From contig JAPPGG010000042.1 of the NCBI GenBank assembly GCA_028875055.1, positions 1 through 58,965 of the forward strand: a stretch of DNA of 58,965 nucleotides. Direction: 5' to 3'. Below are positions 48,869 through 57,236 of the stretch, piece by piece (within the stretch, counting starts at the first letter, position 1; every line of letters begins with the position of its first letter). Under the pieces are notes generated by a model. The model was not told the origin of the DNA and did no database searches. It saw only the letters and a list, made by a program, of their open reading frames with translations. The position numbers and the translations under genes are program-made. The stretch is from Chloroflexota bacterium. GTDB taxonomy: Bacteria; Chloroflexota; Dehalococcoidia; Lucifugimonadales; UBA3495.

Positions 48869-49308
48869 AGTCGTACCTCTGTTGGCTGTGGATTGTATGC
48901 TTTCAACGCTTAAGGCAACCGGAATCCGGCACGGAACGGTTGCTCTATCCAATGTATCCAAACCTGAATGAGAGGTCAAGGACGGTGAATCTGCGCCTGG
49001 ACTCTGGCCATGCGGTGCGCCGGCCCTGGAACCCACGCGCTCAAAGGCAGGTTTCCGGGTCGTTTCCTTGCCGCCACGGGCAGTTACGAATCATTCTGAA
49101 GGGAAAAGCAGGAAAAACTGTTTGCCGCGCCGGCGGTAACGAAATTAGGAGAATAGCCCCTTTTCGATTTCCGTAGCAGTAGCCATAATTTGAAGCTTGC
49201 CCCATGCGCTTTTCGGAACATAATGGTGTCACGTTGACACAAATTTGACGTTGGTCTATTATCTACACTACTTGTTCCGACAAAGCCCAAGAGGGAGTGT
49301 ACCAGCCA
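48869..49308 (+). other. intergenic region between divergent genes
   Basis: No gene is apparent. It carries the promoter of the Lrp-like gene at 49234-49262. The 49130-49260 part is AT-richer than surrounding DNA and may include operator sites; TTGACAC and CAAATTTG direct repeats are visible near 49234. Confidence 0.4.
49234..49262 (+). promoter_or_regulatory. sigma-70 promoter of Lrp-like gene
   Basis: TTGACA (49234-49239), 17 bases, TATTAT (49257-49262). Transcription would start near 49269, some 40 bases before the coding region. An autoregulatory site of the Lrp-type protein could overlap. Confidence 0.8.
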
Positions 49309-49749
49309 ATGGATGAACTCGACAGAAAAATAATCGCCCTGCTGCAACTGGACGGGCGGGCTTCCAACGCCAAAATCGCCAGGGAAGTAGGGGTGAGCGA
49401 AGGCACCGTCCGGCGCAGGCTGCGCAAGCTGCTGGATGATGACGTAGTGCGTGTGGTCGCCGTGCCCAACCTGGAAAAGCTGGGCTTTTCCACCACCGCC
49501 CTAATCGGCATGCAGACCGGTCCCGGCAAGTCCGACGTGGTCGCCGAATCCCTGATTAACCTGCCCGAAGCCCACTACGTGGCGGTAACCACCGGCGCCT
49601 ACGACGTGTTCGTCTGGGCGGGCCTGGAATCGGCGGAAAGCCTGGGCCAGTTCCTGCGCACCAAGATCGGTCCCATCGACGGCGTGCAGCGGACCGAGAC
49701 CTTCGTAAACCTGTCCATCAAGAAGCGCACCTACGGCCTGGTGCTCTAG
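49309..49749 (+). CDS. Lrp/AsnC family transcriptional regulator
   Basis: A DNA-binding regulator that usually senses amino acids. It has an N-terminal winged helix-turn-helix (DELDRKIIALLQLDGRASNAKIAREVGVSE split by a turn) and a RAM-type C-terminal domain (AHYVAVTTGAYDVFVWAGLES). Residues 1-146 from ATG 49309; a GTG at 49297 would give 150. It is divergent from the BI-1 gene and upstream of a ferredoxin gene. The ligand is unknown. Confidence 0.93.
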   Translation: MDELDRKIIALLQLDGRASNAKIAREVGVSEGTVRRRLRKLLDDDVVRVVAVPNLEKLGFSTTALIGMQTGPGKSDVVAESLINLPEAHYVAVTTGAYDVFVWAGLESAESLGQFLRTKIGPIDGVQRTETFVNLSIKKRTYGLVL

Positions 49750-49782
49750 CCGATACCGGGCCCTAACGCGGAGAGTCGATAG

Positions 49783-49805
49783 GGGGCAGCCCGCGGGGTT
49801 GCCCC
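49783..49805 (+). terminator. hairpin after Lrp-like gene
   Basis: GGGGCA (49783-49788) pairs with TGCCCC (49800-49805) 30 bases past the stop. T-run is lacking, so termination is uncertain. The remainder of the 49752-50078 gap holds the ferredoxin promoter and a GC-rich stretch with no gene. Confidence 0.45.
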
Positions 49806-49948
49806 TTAACTCTGCTCCAATCCCGCCTCCACGGGGGAAGGGCGGCCTGGCCGGAGAGGGGTTAGCCTCCCGTTGGGCCCGCTTCCAAAACGCGCCGCCG
49901 ACCCCTGGTGACACCGACCGGTCCCCCCTGCTCCCGCTGGCCGCAATA

Positions 49949-49976
49949 TTGCAAACCGGCCGGGCTATGCTATAAT
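49949..49976 (+). promoter_or_regulatory. sigma-70 promoter of ferredoxin gene
   Basis: TTGCAA (49949-49954) and a perfect TATAAT (49971-49976) with 16 bases between. The leader before the ferredoxin start is about 95 bases. Confidence 0.7.
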
Positions 49977-50078
49977 TTCGTTGGCTTCTCGCGAGGCTTC
50001 TGTTTTGTTGCCGGGGAAGCGTGGCCGTCAGCGGCCGGGAGACTCAAGAAGCGTTAGTTCAGAGGAGCAAGAAAGAGA

Positions 50079-50348
50079 ATGGCCTACATAATTACCGAGC
50101 CCTGTGTTGGTTTGAAGGACGCAGCCTGCGTCGATGTCTGTCCCGTTGACTGCATTTACACCACCGATGACGACGACATGTACTACATCAGCCCCGACGA
50201 GTGCATTGACTGCGCCGCCTGCGAGCCGGTGTGCCCCGTAACCGCCATCTTCGCCGAAGATGCCGTGCCCCCGGAATGGGAAAGCTACATCGCCAAGAAC
50301 TACGACTACTTCAAGAACACCGACCCCAGCGCCCTCAAGCGCAAGTAG
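50079..50348 (+). CDS. 7Fe-type ferredoxin
   Basis: A small electron carrier, 89 residues. Cys pattern: C9-x7-C17-x3-C21-P then C42-x2-C45-x2-C48 (spaced as CIDCAACEPVCP) with C52-P. This is the [3Fe-4S][4Fe-4S] layout of Azotobacter or Thermus-type ferredoxins. The C-terminal WESYIAKNYDYF tail is typical. AGGAG precedes the ATG. A terminator follows. The redox partner is unknown. Confidence 0.96.
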   Translation: MAYIITEPCVGLKDAACVDVCPVDCIYTTDDDDMYYISPDECIDCAACEPVCPVTAIFAEDAVPPEWESYIAKNYDYFKNTDPSALKRK

Positions 50349-50381
50349 TCCCGAACCTGACAACCAGGTCAACCGAATAAG

Positions 50382-50429
50382 ACCTCCCTGGGTATGCGCC
50401 GAATGAAGGCCACCCCGAGGGAGGTTTTT
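50382..50429 (+). terminator. rho-independent terminator after ferredoxin
   Basis: ACCTCCC (50382-50388) pairs with GGGAGGT (50419-50425), followed by TTTTC. The inner loop also has CTGGG/CCCCG pairing. Confidence 0.8.
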
Positions 50430-50508
50430 CATTGGTGCCGGAGATTGTCACCGGCCCGTCCTGAAGGATGTGGCCTGGTGATTCAGGGCGACCCTCCACC
50501 AGCAGTCG

Positions 50509-52455
50509 TCACCATACGATCTGGTTCCAGCAGTTGTCGTCCACACAGTACAAATGGCGCTCAGTACCGTTCATCACAACCCAGGCATTCCGCTTGACCA
50601 GAAAGAGATAGGGCTGCCCGCTGACAAATTTCTCCAATGTATTGAAATTGCCAATCAGCGGGTCGTAAAACTCCCAAACCTTGCGGGCATTATCGTAGAA
50701 GAAGACCACTTCCAGGCTGGGGTTATCCCGAAACAATGTCTCCGGCAAGTCTTCAGAATGGCTGAAGGAACCCGCGGTGAGATGAAAGCCTCGAGTTACC
50801 CTGCCGGACTCCCACTGACTCCAGACCTCGCTGGCGGGCCTGTTATCCACCGCGAAGGTGATGGAGTTGCTGGAGCGATGGGTATGGATGCCGAACTTTC
50901 CGTTGGGGCCAGACTCGGTAGCCCCCACCAGCCTGGTACCGTCGTACGCGCTGATTGGCGTTCCCTCGGCAACCGGGAAACCGTCCAGCCGGGCCGTGCC
51001 CATGAATACGTGGGGCGGTTCCTTGGCCCCGGGGAGTTGTGGCGCCAGAGTAGGCGCAGGAGTAACAGTGGGAACGGGTGATGGTGTGGGCGTGGGCAGG
51101 GCGGTCACCGTAAAGTCAACGTAGACCCAGGCGAAATTGCCGCTGACACTGGTCCCCATCTTAACATCAAAGTGATAAGTGCCTGGTTCCAGGGAAGGAA
51201 TAATTACGTCGAAAGTGATCCTGCCGTCCTTGTCGGTGGAAGGTCTGGGATCCGGGGATGCCTTGATATCTCCCACGTCCACGCGTCGCATAGGCAGGAA
51301 CGGATGAAATCCCTCTCCGTAGACGGTCACGACGGCGCCCGGTGGCCCGCTGCTACGGCTGAGCCTGATCTTCTCGGGTGGCTCGTCCGGTGCGGGCGTG
51401 GGCGTGGGCGTAACGGTAGGTGTCGGTGAAGGCGTGGGAGTGGCCGTCGGAGCAGCAATGGGAGTGGGTCCCGCTCTTAGCGTAAAGCTGGAGGAGAACG
51501 TACGCCCCCCCAATACGAACTCGACGGGATAAGTTGCCGGGTCCATAGGGGGAATATGGAAGCCGAATTCCAGCTTTCCGTCAACGTCGGTGGCAAGCTG
51601 GCGACCCTGGGACATATCACGGCCGTTCAGGGTCACGCTCTGTACCGGAACATAGGGCTTGTAGCCCGCCACAATGACATAAAAGGTGTTGCCCGGTATG
51701 CCTGTGGTAGGGTAAAAATCGATGAGGGAAGGCAACACTTCGTGAGCAGTCGTCTCCTCAACGATCACACCGTCATCATCCTGGAAAGAGACCTTAACCG
51801 TGTTGGAAGAAGGGATCGATGCCGTGGTTGGAATTCGAAGGTTAGCCCGAATTTCGCCATTGGCATGGGGCACAACGGATTGAGTCGTGCCAGTTCCGGA
51901 GCCGGTGTCGTAGGTTATGGTCACCGGGAAACTGGGCACGTTGTCGTTCCTGGCGGGAAAGCCACCGCCGACGACCAGAGCGATGGTCCCAACCAGTTCG
52001 CTGTCCGGGTCAATAAACATGACCCTCTGTTTAATGCGGATTTCGCGCGTATCCGACACGCCTGTTGAATCGGTTGCCTTGATGGTCTTGTAGCCTTCAG
52101 CTGTGGTGACGGCATTCACCGGCAGGTCCACCGTGGCTGACCATGCGCCGTCGCTATCGATGCTGACCGTGTTTCCGCCGTTAATCCGGTCCCAGGGGAT
52201 ATCCTTGCCTTCCAGGGTTATACCGGATACCTGGGTTTCCCCTTCCGCCACCTCACCAATGTTCCCGTTCGCAGTGAAGCCCGTACCCGAAAGGCTTATC
52301 CGCTGGTTGGCCAAGGCGGAAGTAGATGAAACGTACAGCGCCAGGCTGTTATCCTGGGCAACGGTGGTAGCAATGCCCCCCAGGAACAGAGTGACCACCA
52401 AAGTCGATATGATTGACAGAGCGATGACAACGGAATAAGCCGGTTTCTTCCCCAC
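50509..52455 (-). CDS. secreted IPT/TIG-like repeat protein with PT-rich linkers
   Basis: A 648-residue exported protein. The N-terminal signal (YSVVIALSIISTLVVTLFLG, then AQ) is clear. There are several Ig-like or IPT-like modules with the phrase 'GxxGxxxxVxGxGF' (SGTGFTANGNIGE, GIPGNTFYVIVAGYKPY, GPPGAVVTVYGEGFHPFLP). Two linkers rich in Pro and Thr (TATPTPSPTPTVTPTPTPAP, then TPTPSPVPTVTPAP) separate them. The C-terminal 100 residues may bind a ligand or anchor it. It probably decorates the cell surface. Long Pro-Thr linkers recur in Chloroflexota. Confidence 0.8.
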   Translation of the reverse strand: MGKKPAYSVVIALSIISTLVVTLFLGGIATTVAQDNSLALYVSSTSALANQRISLSGTGFTANGNIGEVAEGETQVSGITLEGKDIPWDRINGGNTVSIDSDGAWSATVDLPVNAVTTAEGYKTIKATDSTGVSDTREIRIKQRVMFIDPDSELVGTIALVVGGGFPARNDNVPSFPVTITYDTGSGTGTTQSVVPHANGEIRANLRIPTTASIPSSNTVKVSFQDDDGVIVEETTAHEVLPSLIDFYPTTGIPGNTFYVIVAGYKPYVPVQSVTLNGRDMSQGRQLATDVDGKLEFGFHIPPMDPATYPVEFVLGGRTFSSSFTLRAGPTPIAAPTATPTPSPTPTVTPTPTPAPDEPPEKIRLSRSSGPPGAVVTVYGEGFHPFLPMRRVDVGDIKASPDPRPSTDKDGRITFDVIIPSLEPGTYHFDVKMGTSVSGNFAWVYVDFTVTALPTPTPSPVPTVTPAPTLAPQLPGAKEPPHVFMGTARLDGFPVAEGTPISAYDGTRLVGATESGPNGKFGIHTHRSSNSITFAVDNRPASEVWSQWESGRVTRGFHLTAGSFSHSEDLPETLFRDNPSLEVVFFYDNARKVWEFYDPLIGNFNTLEKFVSGQPYLFLVKRNAWVVMNGTERHLYCVDDNCWNQIVW

Positions 52456-52804
52456 GCAGCCTCCTCCCCACCCGAAATTGCCCGCTGGGCAATGAAATTC
52501 ACGAAGCGCCGGCCTGGTTCACAAGAACCACTAACACCGGCCGCAAACACTCTCGTCCGGCGTGCATCCTGCCCGGAGCCCGCCTGGAATGGCGGCGCGA
52601 TTCAATCGCAAGGGTATTGATGGAGTGCGGCGCGCCACGAAGAGGAATTGAAGCTCTTCATCTTCTACAGCATGGGCACGATAATAGCACAACCGCTCCC
52701 ATGGCTGGAATGTGGGCAACTGCAAGATTGGCATGGATCTTTGCTGCCAGCCCTGGCGAAATTTGTGCTGTGACTGCAGTGCGGTTGCCCCGGCGTAAAG
52801 GGAC
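52456..52804. other. intergenic stretch without visible gene
   Basis: Nothing convincing is coded here. 52480-52500 has the hairpin-like TTGCCCGCTGGGCAA. It ends with 'gcggttgccccggcg' at 52786, similar to a family B MITE end but without a partner. Confidence 0.4.
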
Positions 52805-52982
52805 GTAAGAGTTCAGAGTTGGTGGCATTTCCAGGCCAGCCAGCGCCGTCATACCGGCGAAAGCCGGTATCCAGGATTCCTTGCACTGCCTGACCTGTAT
52901 TCACTGTCAGCCTTGCTGGATTCCGGCCTGCGCCGGAATGACGAGTTTCAGGCCTTCGTGAATACCAACTCTAAACTGTTAC
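52805..52982. mobile_element. MITE-like element, family A, copy 4
   Basis: TIRs GTAAGAGTTCAGAGTTGGTG (52805-52824) and TACCAACTCTAAACTGTTAC (ending 52982). It is the best-preserved copy: a palindrome TACCGGCGAAAGCCGGTA and the second hairpin ATTCCGGCCTGCGCCGGAAT are intact. There is no coding capacity. Confidence 0.8.
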
Positions 52983-53091
52983 AAGGGGGCGTACCTCCCT
53001 TTTTCCGGTCTTTCCCTCTGCTATAATGCGGGGCCAGCGTGTCATACTTGCCCGGCTCCCACTGGGCCGGAGCGTAAAGGGGGAATCCCGA

Positions 53092-53883
53092 ATGGATCTG
53101 GAACTCAAAGACAAAGTAGCCATCATCGGCGGCGCCAGCGCGGGCCTGGGCCGGGCGTGCGCCGACGTGCTGGCAGAAGAAGGCGCTCGGCTGGCCATCT
53201 GCAGCCGCACCGCCGCCAACCTGGAGAGGGCAGCCGCGGAAATACGGGACACCACGGGCGCCGAGGTACTGCCCATCGCCGCCGACCTGGAGAGCTACGA
53301 CAACATCAAGAACCTGGTGGCGCAGACCGTCAGTCACTACGGACAGCTGGACATTATGGTCAACAACTCCGGCGGACCGCCCCTGGCCCGCTCCGAGACG
53401 GCCACCGAGGAGCAGTGGGAGACAGCAGTCCAGCGGTCCCTCTACTTCTTCTCCCGCATGTCGCGGGAGGCCATCCCCCACCTGAAGGCCCAGGGGGGCG
53501 GACGCATAGTGAACATCCTGGCCAGCACCGTGTACCAGCCCATCCCCAACCTGGCCCTGTCTGGCGCCACCCGCATGGGCGTGGTTGCCTATATGAAGAG
53601 CCTGGCCGACGAGGTGGGCCGCGACGGCATCCTGATCAACAACATCGCCCCGGGCTCCATCCTCAGCGAGCGCATGCTCTCCAACGTAACCAACCGGGCC
53701 CAGGAACTGGGAATCTCGGTGGAAGAGGGACTGGCCGAAAGGGCCAAGGAGACGGCAGTGGGACGCATCGGCGAACCCAGGGAACTGGCCTACCTGGCGG
53801 CCTTCCTGGCCTCCGGCAAGTCCACCTACATCACCGGCACCACCATCCTGGTGGACGGAGGCCTGGTAAGGTCGGTGATTTAG
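53092..53883 (+). CDS. SDR-family protein with altered catalytic site
   Basis: A 263-residue short-chain dehydrogenase/reductase fold. The nucleotide-binding motif is GGASAGLGRACADVLAEEGA (T-G-x3-G-x-G type) and NNSGG replaces NNAG. The usual Tyr-x3-Lys is not there: the region reads NLALSGATRMGVVAYMKSL, with Leu at the Tyr position and Thr at the Lys position. A subgroup with a similar loop is known. NAD(P) binding is likely; the reaction is unclear. TATAAT at 53022-53027 could be its promoter; GGGGGA precedes the ATG. Confidence 0.88.
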   Translation: MDLELKDKVAIIGGASAGLGRACADVLAEEGARLAICSRTAANLERAAAEIRDTTGAEVLPIAADLESYDNIKNLVAQTVSHYGQLDIMVNNSGGPPLARSETATEEQWETAVQRSLYFFSRMSREAIPHLKAQGGGRIVNILASTVYQPIPNLALSGATRMGVVAYMKSLADEVGRDGILINNIAPGSILSERMLSNVTNRAQELGISVEEGLAERAKETAVGRIGEPRELAYLAAFLASGKSTYITGTTILVDGGLVRSVI

Positions 53884-53946
53884 GGACGGGTTCCTTGCCT
53901 GGCTAGGTATTGCCGCCGTCGCCTGTGGAGTCAAGAATGGGAGTTG

Positions 53947-54345
53947 ATGATCGCAACTTCCGAACTACGGGGTCTGTCTCTAGCGCGACAGGCCGATGCC
54001 AAAGTTTTGCACCAAGCTGGTCGCTTCGACGCCGCCATATACTTGTCAGGCTATGCTGTCGAGTTAGCCCTAAAGGCCCGCATTTGTGAGACTCTGGGTT
54101 GGCGCGAGTTTCCATCAGACCCGGGAGAGTTTCGCAAGTATCAATCCCTGCGCACACATGAATTGGGCATTTTACTGGAATTTTCCGGTATCAAATCAAG
54201 GGTAAATGCGGAATACTCTGCGGCCTGGAACTTCCTGGCGGAGAATTGGGGAGCGCATTGGCGTTATCTTCCCGCAGGCAGTTCCGATGCAAGTGTGTGT
54301 TCCCAGATGCTTGATGCCGTTGCTTCACTCTTGGAGGTTATATGA
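53947..54345 (+). CDS. HEPN-domain protein (COG1895-like)
   Basis: A 132-residue helical protein with the HEPN hallmark: AAIYLSGYAVELALKARICE, then RTHELGILLEFSG in the place of the usual T-H-D/E-L-x-x-L-L motif. GGGAG lies just before the ATG at 53947. Its last four bases overlap the next gene (ATGA). Such genes often form units with nucleotidyltransferases or other small proteins. Confidence 0.78.
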   Translation: MIATSELRGLSLARQADAKVLHQAGRFDAAIYLSGYAVELALKARICETLGWREFPSDPGEFRKYQSLRTHELGILLEFSGIKSRVNAEYSAAWNFLAENWGAHWRYLPAGSSDASVCSQMLDAVASLLEVI

Positions 54346-54881
54346 GAATCGGCGTCTTTAAGCGATTGATAGCCGGAATGGAGAGAGTGGAGGAACAAGT
54401 TTCAGCCGAAAGGGGGCCGTTTTCTCTCTTTGCCCTGTTGGAAAGGGAAGACTGGAATGAGTACGACAATTATCCCGTCGGCCATAGTTGGCACCTTTTC
54501 GTTGCCGCCCCCTGGATATGGGAAGACGAAATGGTGGCGTGGAAATACCTAAGGGAACTGGCCAAACCTTACGAAGAAGGTTGGAATCCCTTTGAGCGTA
54601 GCCTGCGTATCCAGACTGTCAAACTCACAAGTCCCTACCTGGAAGAAGTGTGGGAGTATTGCAGCACCGAAAACGGCATGGTGGAAATCTATGACGTGGA
54701 TATTCTGGAAGTGACCGCGCGGCGGGGCTACATTTTCGCCTCCCGTCGTCCTGATAATTTTGATGAAATTCGGCAGGCGGCCCAGCAGAAGTTAGAGCAG
54801 GAGCGGGAGCGCCAAGACCGCTTAACCAAGGAAGAAATGGCCCGGTTTAAGGAGGAGATGCAGGCACGGGGCATCCTATGA
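54342..54881 (+). CDS. unknown partner of HEPN gene
   Basis: A 179-residue acidic protein, not recognised. It has an aromatic core (YPVGHSWHLFVAAPWIWEDE) and a charged, probably coiled-coil C terminus (QQKLEQERERQDRLTKEEMA). It overlaps the HEPN gene upstream and the TPR gene downstream, each by four bases, so the three are translated together. A regulatory or antidote role toward HEPN is a guess. Confidence 0.65.
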   Translation: MRIGVFKRLIAGMERVEEQVSAERGPFSLFALLEREDWNEYDNYPVGHSWHLFVAAPWIWEDEMVAWKYLRELAKPYEEGWNPFERSLRIQTVKLTSPYLEEVWEYCSTENGMVEIYDVDILEVTARRGYIFASRRPDNFDEIRQAAQQKLEQERERQDRLTKEEMARFKEEMQARGIL

Positions 54882-55225
54882 GAGCAAACCTAACCCCGCA
54901 GGAGGAACCCGCCGACGCCGAGGGCTACAACCGGCGGGGCAACCAGTACAGCCGCAACGGCGCCTACGAACAGGCGATAGCCGACTACACCAGGGCCCTG
55001 GAACTGGACGATAATCTGGCTGACGCCTGGTTCAACCGGGGCTGTTCCTACTACGAAATGGGTATGTACGACCAGTCCATCGAAGACCTGACCCGCGCCA
55101 TTGCCATTGACCCCAATGACGATAACTTCTACGGCCGCCGCTCCCTGGCCTACCTCTTCAGCGACCGCCTGGAGGAAGCCCAAGCCGACCAGGACCTGTG
55201 CGATGAGATACGGAACCGGGGGTAG
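54878..55225 (+). CDS. TPR-repeat protein
   Basis: A 115-residue protein with three tetratricopeptide units: EGYNRRGNQYSRNGAYEQAI, then ADAWFNRGCSYYEMGMYDQS and a shorter third. It is likely a protein-binding scaffold. It forms the end of the HEPN operon by ATGA overlap. GC content is higher than in the two upstream genes, so it may have a different history. Confidence 0.85.
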   Translation: MRANLTPQEEPADAEGYNRRGNQYSRNGAYEQAIADYTRALELDDNLADAWFNRGCSYYEMGMYDQSIEDLTRAIAIDPNDDNFYGRRSLAYLFSDRLEEAQADQDLCDEIRNRG

Positions 55226-55439
55226 GGGGGAATATTGTCCCGCCGGCTTCAAGAAAGTATCACAGGGAGTTCAGTTCCAGCTATCGCGACCGGCATTTCT
55301 TGCTCAAAAATGAGTGGCTCGGACCATAAGTGACTAAAGAGACAATCAAGAACTATGTCAGCGCTGGCACTCCACGATGAGATATGTCAGTTGAGGTACC
55401 GGATTCGAGAGGGGTTGACGTTGAGGAATCAGTTCATTA

Positions 55440-55889
55440 ATGACAGATGAGGAATTCAAGGCAATTCTTGAAGACGAAACCAAAGCTATCATCGGAAATA
55501 TCTCCTGGGTTGATGATTCAGATCATTCGCCAGCAAAGGAATTCAGGTCAGAAGTTAATTCAAGGGTCGGTTATCCCCTGTTCAATGAGGGCAGGTATAA
55601 CCTCTTGGCTGGGAAGTTATCGTATTCGTTGATATACCGCGGAGTTGGACGCATATATGGGTTGGATCTTGGCGCCGATCACCGTAACCCCGATGGTGAA
55701 AGAGTAGGCGAAAAACACAAGAACTACTGGAAGGACGGTGCGAGAGACAAATGGGCCTATGTTCCGGAGGACATTACAGAGCCCTGGATCAGACCGGTTC
55801 GTGTTTGGAATCAGTTCTGTGCTGAGCTGAAATTGACCCATGCGGGTATAATGGCCCTACCAGCAGTCCAAGAGAGTTTACCGCTATGA
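55440..55889 (+). CDS. unknown protein, first gene of DUF1828-type unit
   Basis: A 149-residue soluble protein. It starts MTDEEFKAILEDETKAIIGN and contains an aromatic segment (GRIYGLDLGADHRNPDGERV) that may bind a ligand. It resembles proteins found upstream of DUF1828 genes, possibly DUF6978, but I cannot confirm this. AT-richer than core genes. It overlaps the following gene by four bases. Confidence 0.6.
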   Translation: MTDEEFKAILEDETKAIIGNISWVDDSDHSPAKEFRSEVNSRVGYPLFNEGRYNLLAGKLSYSLIYRGVGRIYGLDLGADHRNPDGERVGEKHKNYWKDGARDKWAYVPEDITEPWIRPVRVWNQFCAELKLTHAGIMALPAVQESLPL

Positions 55890-56686
55890 ATTCCTCAGAG
55901 CTATGCCTTTCAATAGCCCGGGATCTGCCTCCTCTCTTCGAGTGCGCGCTAGGCACGAAGGAAGGGGTAAGGGTGCGCACCCCAATGCTATATCCCGATG
56001 GTGGTATCGTAGATGTATTCGTTCTCGAACGTGACAGCGGCTATACCGTCACGGACTTGGGGGAGGCCCTGGGTTGGCTTCGTATGCAGTCAACCAACGT
56101 CCACCGAAGCCGAAGCCAACAATTGCTGGTGCAGGATACATGTCAAACGCTTGGCATAGAACTGTTCCGCGGACAGCTGATGATACGCTCAATTCCCGAG
56201 CACCAACTGGCGGAAGCGGTGATTCTCGTGGCTCAGGGAGTTCTGAAAATATCAGATATCTGGTTCACTTTACGCAGCCGCTCACTGCAGACTACTTCCG
56301 ATGAGGTAGATGAGTGGTTACGAGAGAAACAGATTGATTTCGAAAAGGGAGTTCGGGAAGTTGGCCGTTCAGGGCAAACCTGGACAATAGACTTCCGGAC
56401 CAGCACAGAGGAACGACGCGCCCTGGTTTTCGTGTTAACAACAGGCTCCCGAGGAGCCGCTCGCAGGCAGACTGAACATGTTCTGTCTAGCTGCGTTGAT
56501 CTTACTCACCTCAAGGTTGCTCAGCCCACTTTGGCTTTCGTATCGCTGTTCGACGATACTGAGGACGTGTGGCATCAGGAGGACTTTAATCTGGTTAATG
56601 AATATTCCGAAATCGCCAGATGGTCCAAGCCCGACGAGCTTGAGCGCATACTGAGGGATGCCTATGACCTGTCGGTTGACGTCTAA
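55886..56686 (+). CDS. DUF1828/DUF1829-type protein
   Basis: A 266-residue protein. The N-terminal 90 residues match the DUF1828 style: RVRTPMLYPDGGIVDVFVLE, then SGYTVTDLGEALGWLRM. The C-terminal half (DEVDEWLREKQIDFEKGV onward) matches DUF1829. Proteins of this type are found in defence islands and suspected toxin-antitoxin pairs; the activity is not established. It overlaps 55440-55889 by ATGA. AT-rich composition suggests transfer. Confidence 0.7.
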   Translation: MNSSELCLSIARDLPPLFECALGTKEGVRVRTPMLYPDGGIVDVFVLERDSGYTVTDLGEALGWLRMQSTNVHRSRSQQLLVQDTCQTLGIELFRGQLMIRSIPEHQLAEAVILVAQGVLKISDIWFTLRSRSLQTTSDEVDEWLREKQIDFEKGVREVGRSGQTWTIDFRTSTEERRALVFVLTTGSRGAARRQTEHVLSSCVDLTHLKVAQPTLAFVSLFDDTEDVWHQEDFNLVNEYSEIARWSKPDELERILRDAYDLSVDV

Positions 56687-56750
56687 ACGTGACACGTAAG
56701 GTTGAATCCAGCCCCCTGAACGATTTCACCGGCAATATCTGCATGAATTA

Positions 56751-56790
56751 AACCCTCCCGCCAAAGCTAAAGCCGCGGGAGGGTTCTCTT
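56751..56790. terminator. bidirectional rho-independent terminator
   Basis: AACCCTCCCGC (56751-56761) pairs with GCGGGAGGGTT (56775-56785), an 11-bp stem. TCTCTTTT follows on the plus strand; TTTAATT on the minus strand. It separates the DUF1828-type unit from the convergent DUF35 gene. Confidence 0.88.
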
Positions 56791-56808
56791 TTGCGCAGAT
56801 ACGTGACG

Positions 56809-57234
56809 TTACTGGGCCGCCGGCTTGAAATAAGGCACCGTTATCTGGTCATTGGCCCGCACAAACGTAACTTCCACCGGCATGCCGATGGTTACCTCGC
56901 GGGGGTTGCACTCCACGATGTTGGTGAACATCTTGACCCCCTCCTCCAGTTCCACCACCGCCAGCACGTAGGGCACGTCCTCGGCAAAGCCGGGGGTGCG
57001 GTTCTGGTAGGTCACGGTGTAGGTCCACACTTTCCCCTTGCCGCTGGCCTGCACCCACCGGATGCTGTCGTCGGACCAGCAGTTGGCGCAGATGCCCCGG
57101 GGGTAGAACTGGTACTCCCCGCACTTTTCGCACCTCTGGATCAGCAGTTCGCCCCGGCGGCAGGACTCCCAATAGGGCCTGGTCTCGCCGACCACGGTGG
57201 GCAGCGGCTTGTTCCATTCAGTTCTGGTTGTCAT
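56809..57234 (-). CDS. DUF35 OB-fold / zinc-ribbon acyl-CoA-associated protein
   Basis: A 141-residue two-domain protein. It has an N-terminal rubredoxin-like zinc ribbon (CEKCGEYQFYPRGICANC) and a C-terminal OB fold (GKGKVWTYTVTYQNRTPGF through VEVTF). DUF35 proteins accompany thiolase-like enzymes and help bind acyl-CoA or close the active site. It follows the thiolase-like gene by two bases. ATG 57234 has GGGAGGG upstream. Confidence 0.92.
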   Translation of the reverse strand: MTTRTEWNKPLPTVVGETRPYWESCRRGELLIQRCEKCGEYQFYPRGICANCWSDDSIRWVQASGKGKVWTYTVTYQNRTPGFAEDVPYVLAVVELEEGVKMFTNIVECNPREVTIGMPVEVTFVRANDQITVPYFKPAAQ

Positions 57235-57236
57235 TG

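Noticed and set aside
52999-53027. Full sigma-70 promoter before the SDR gene
   Set aside because: The TATAAT at 53022 is good, but no -35-like hexamer stands at the right distance (TTTTTC region only), so it is mentioned only in the gene entry.
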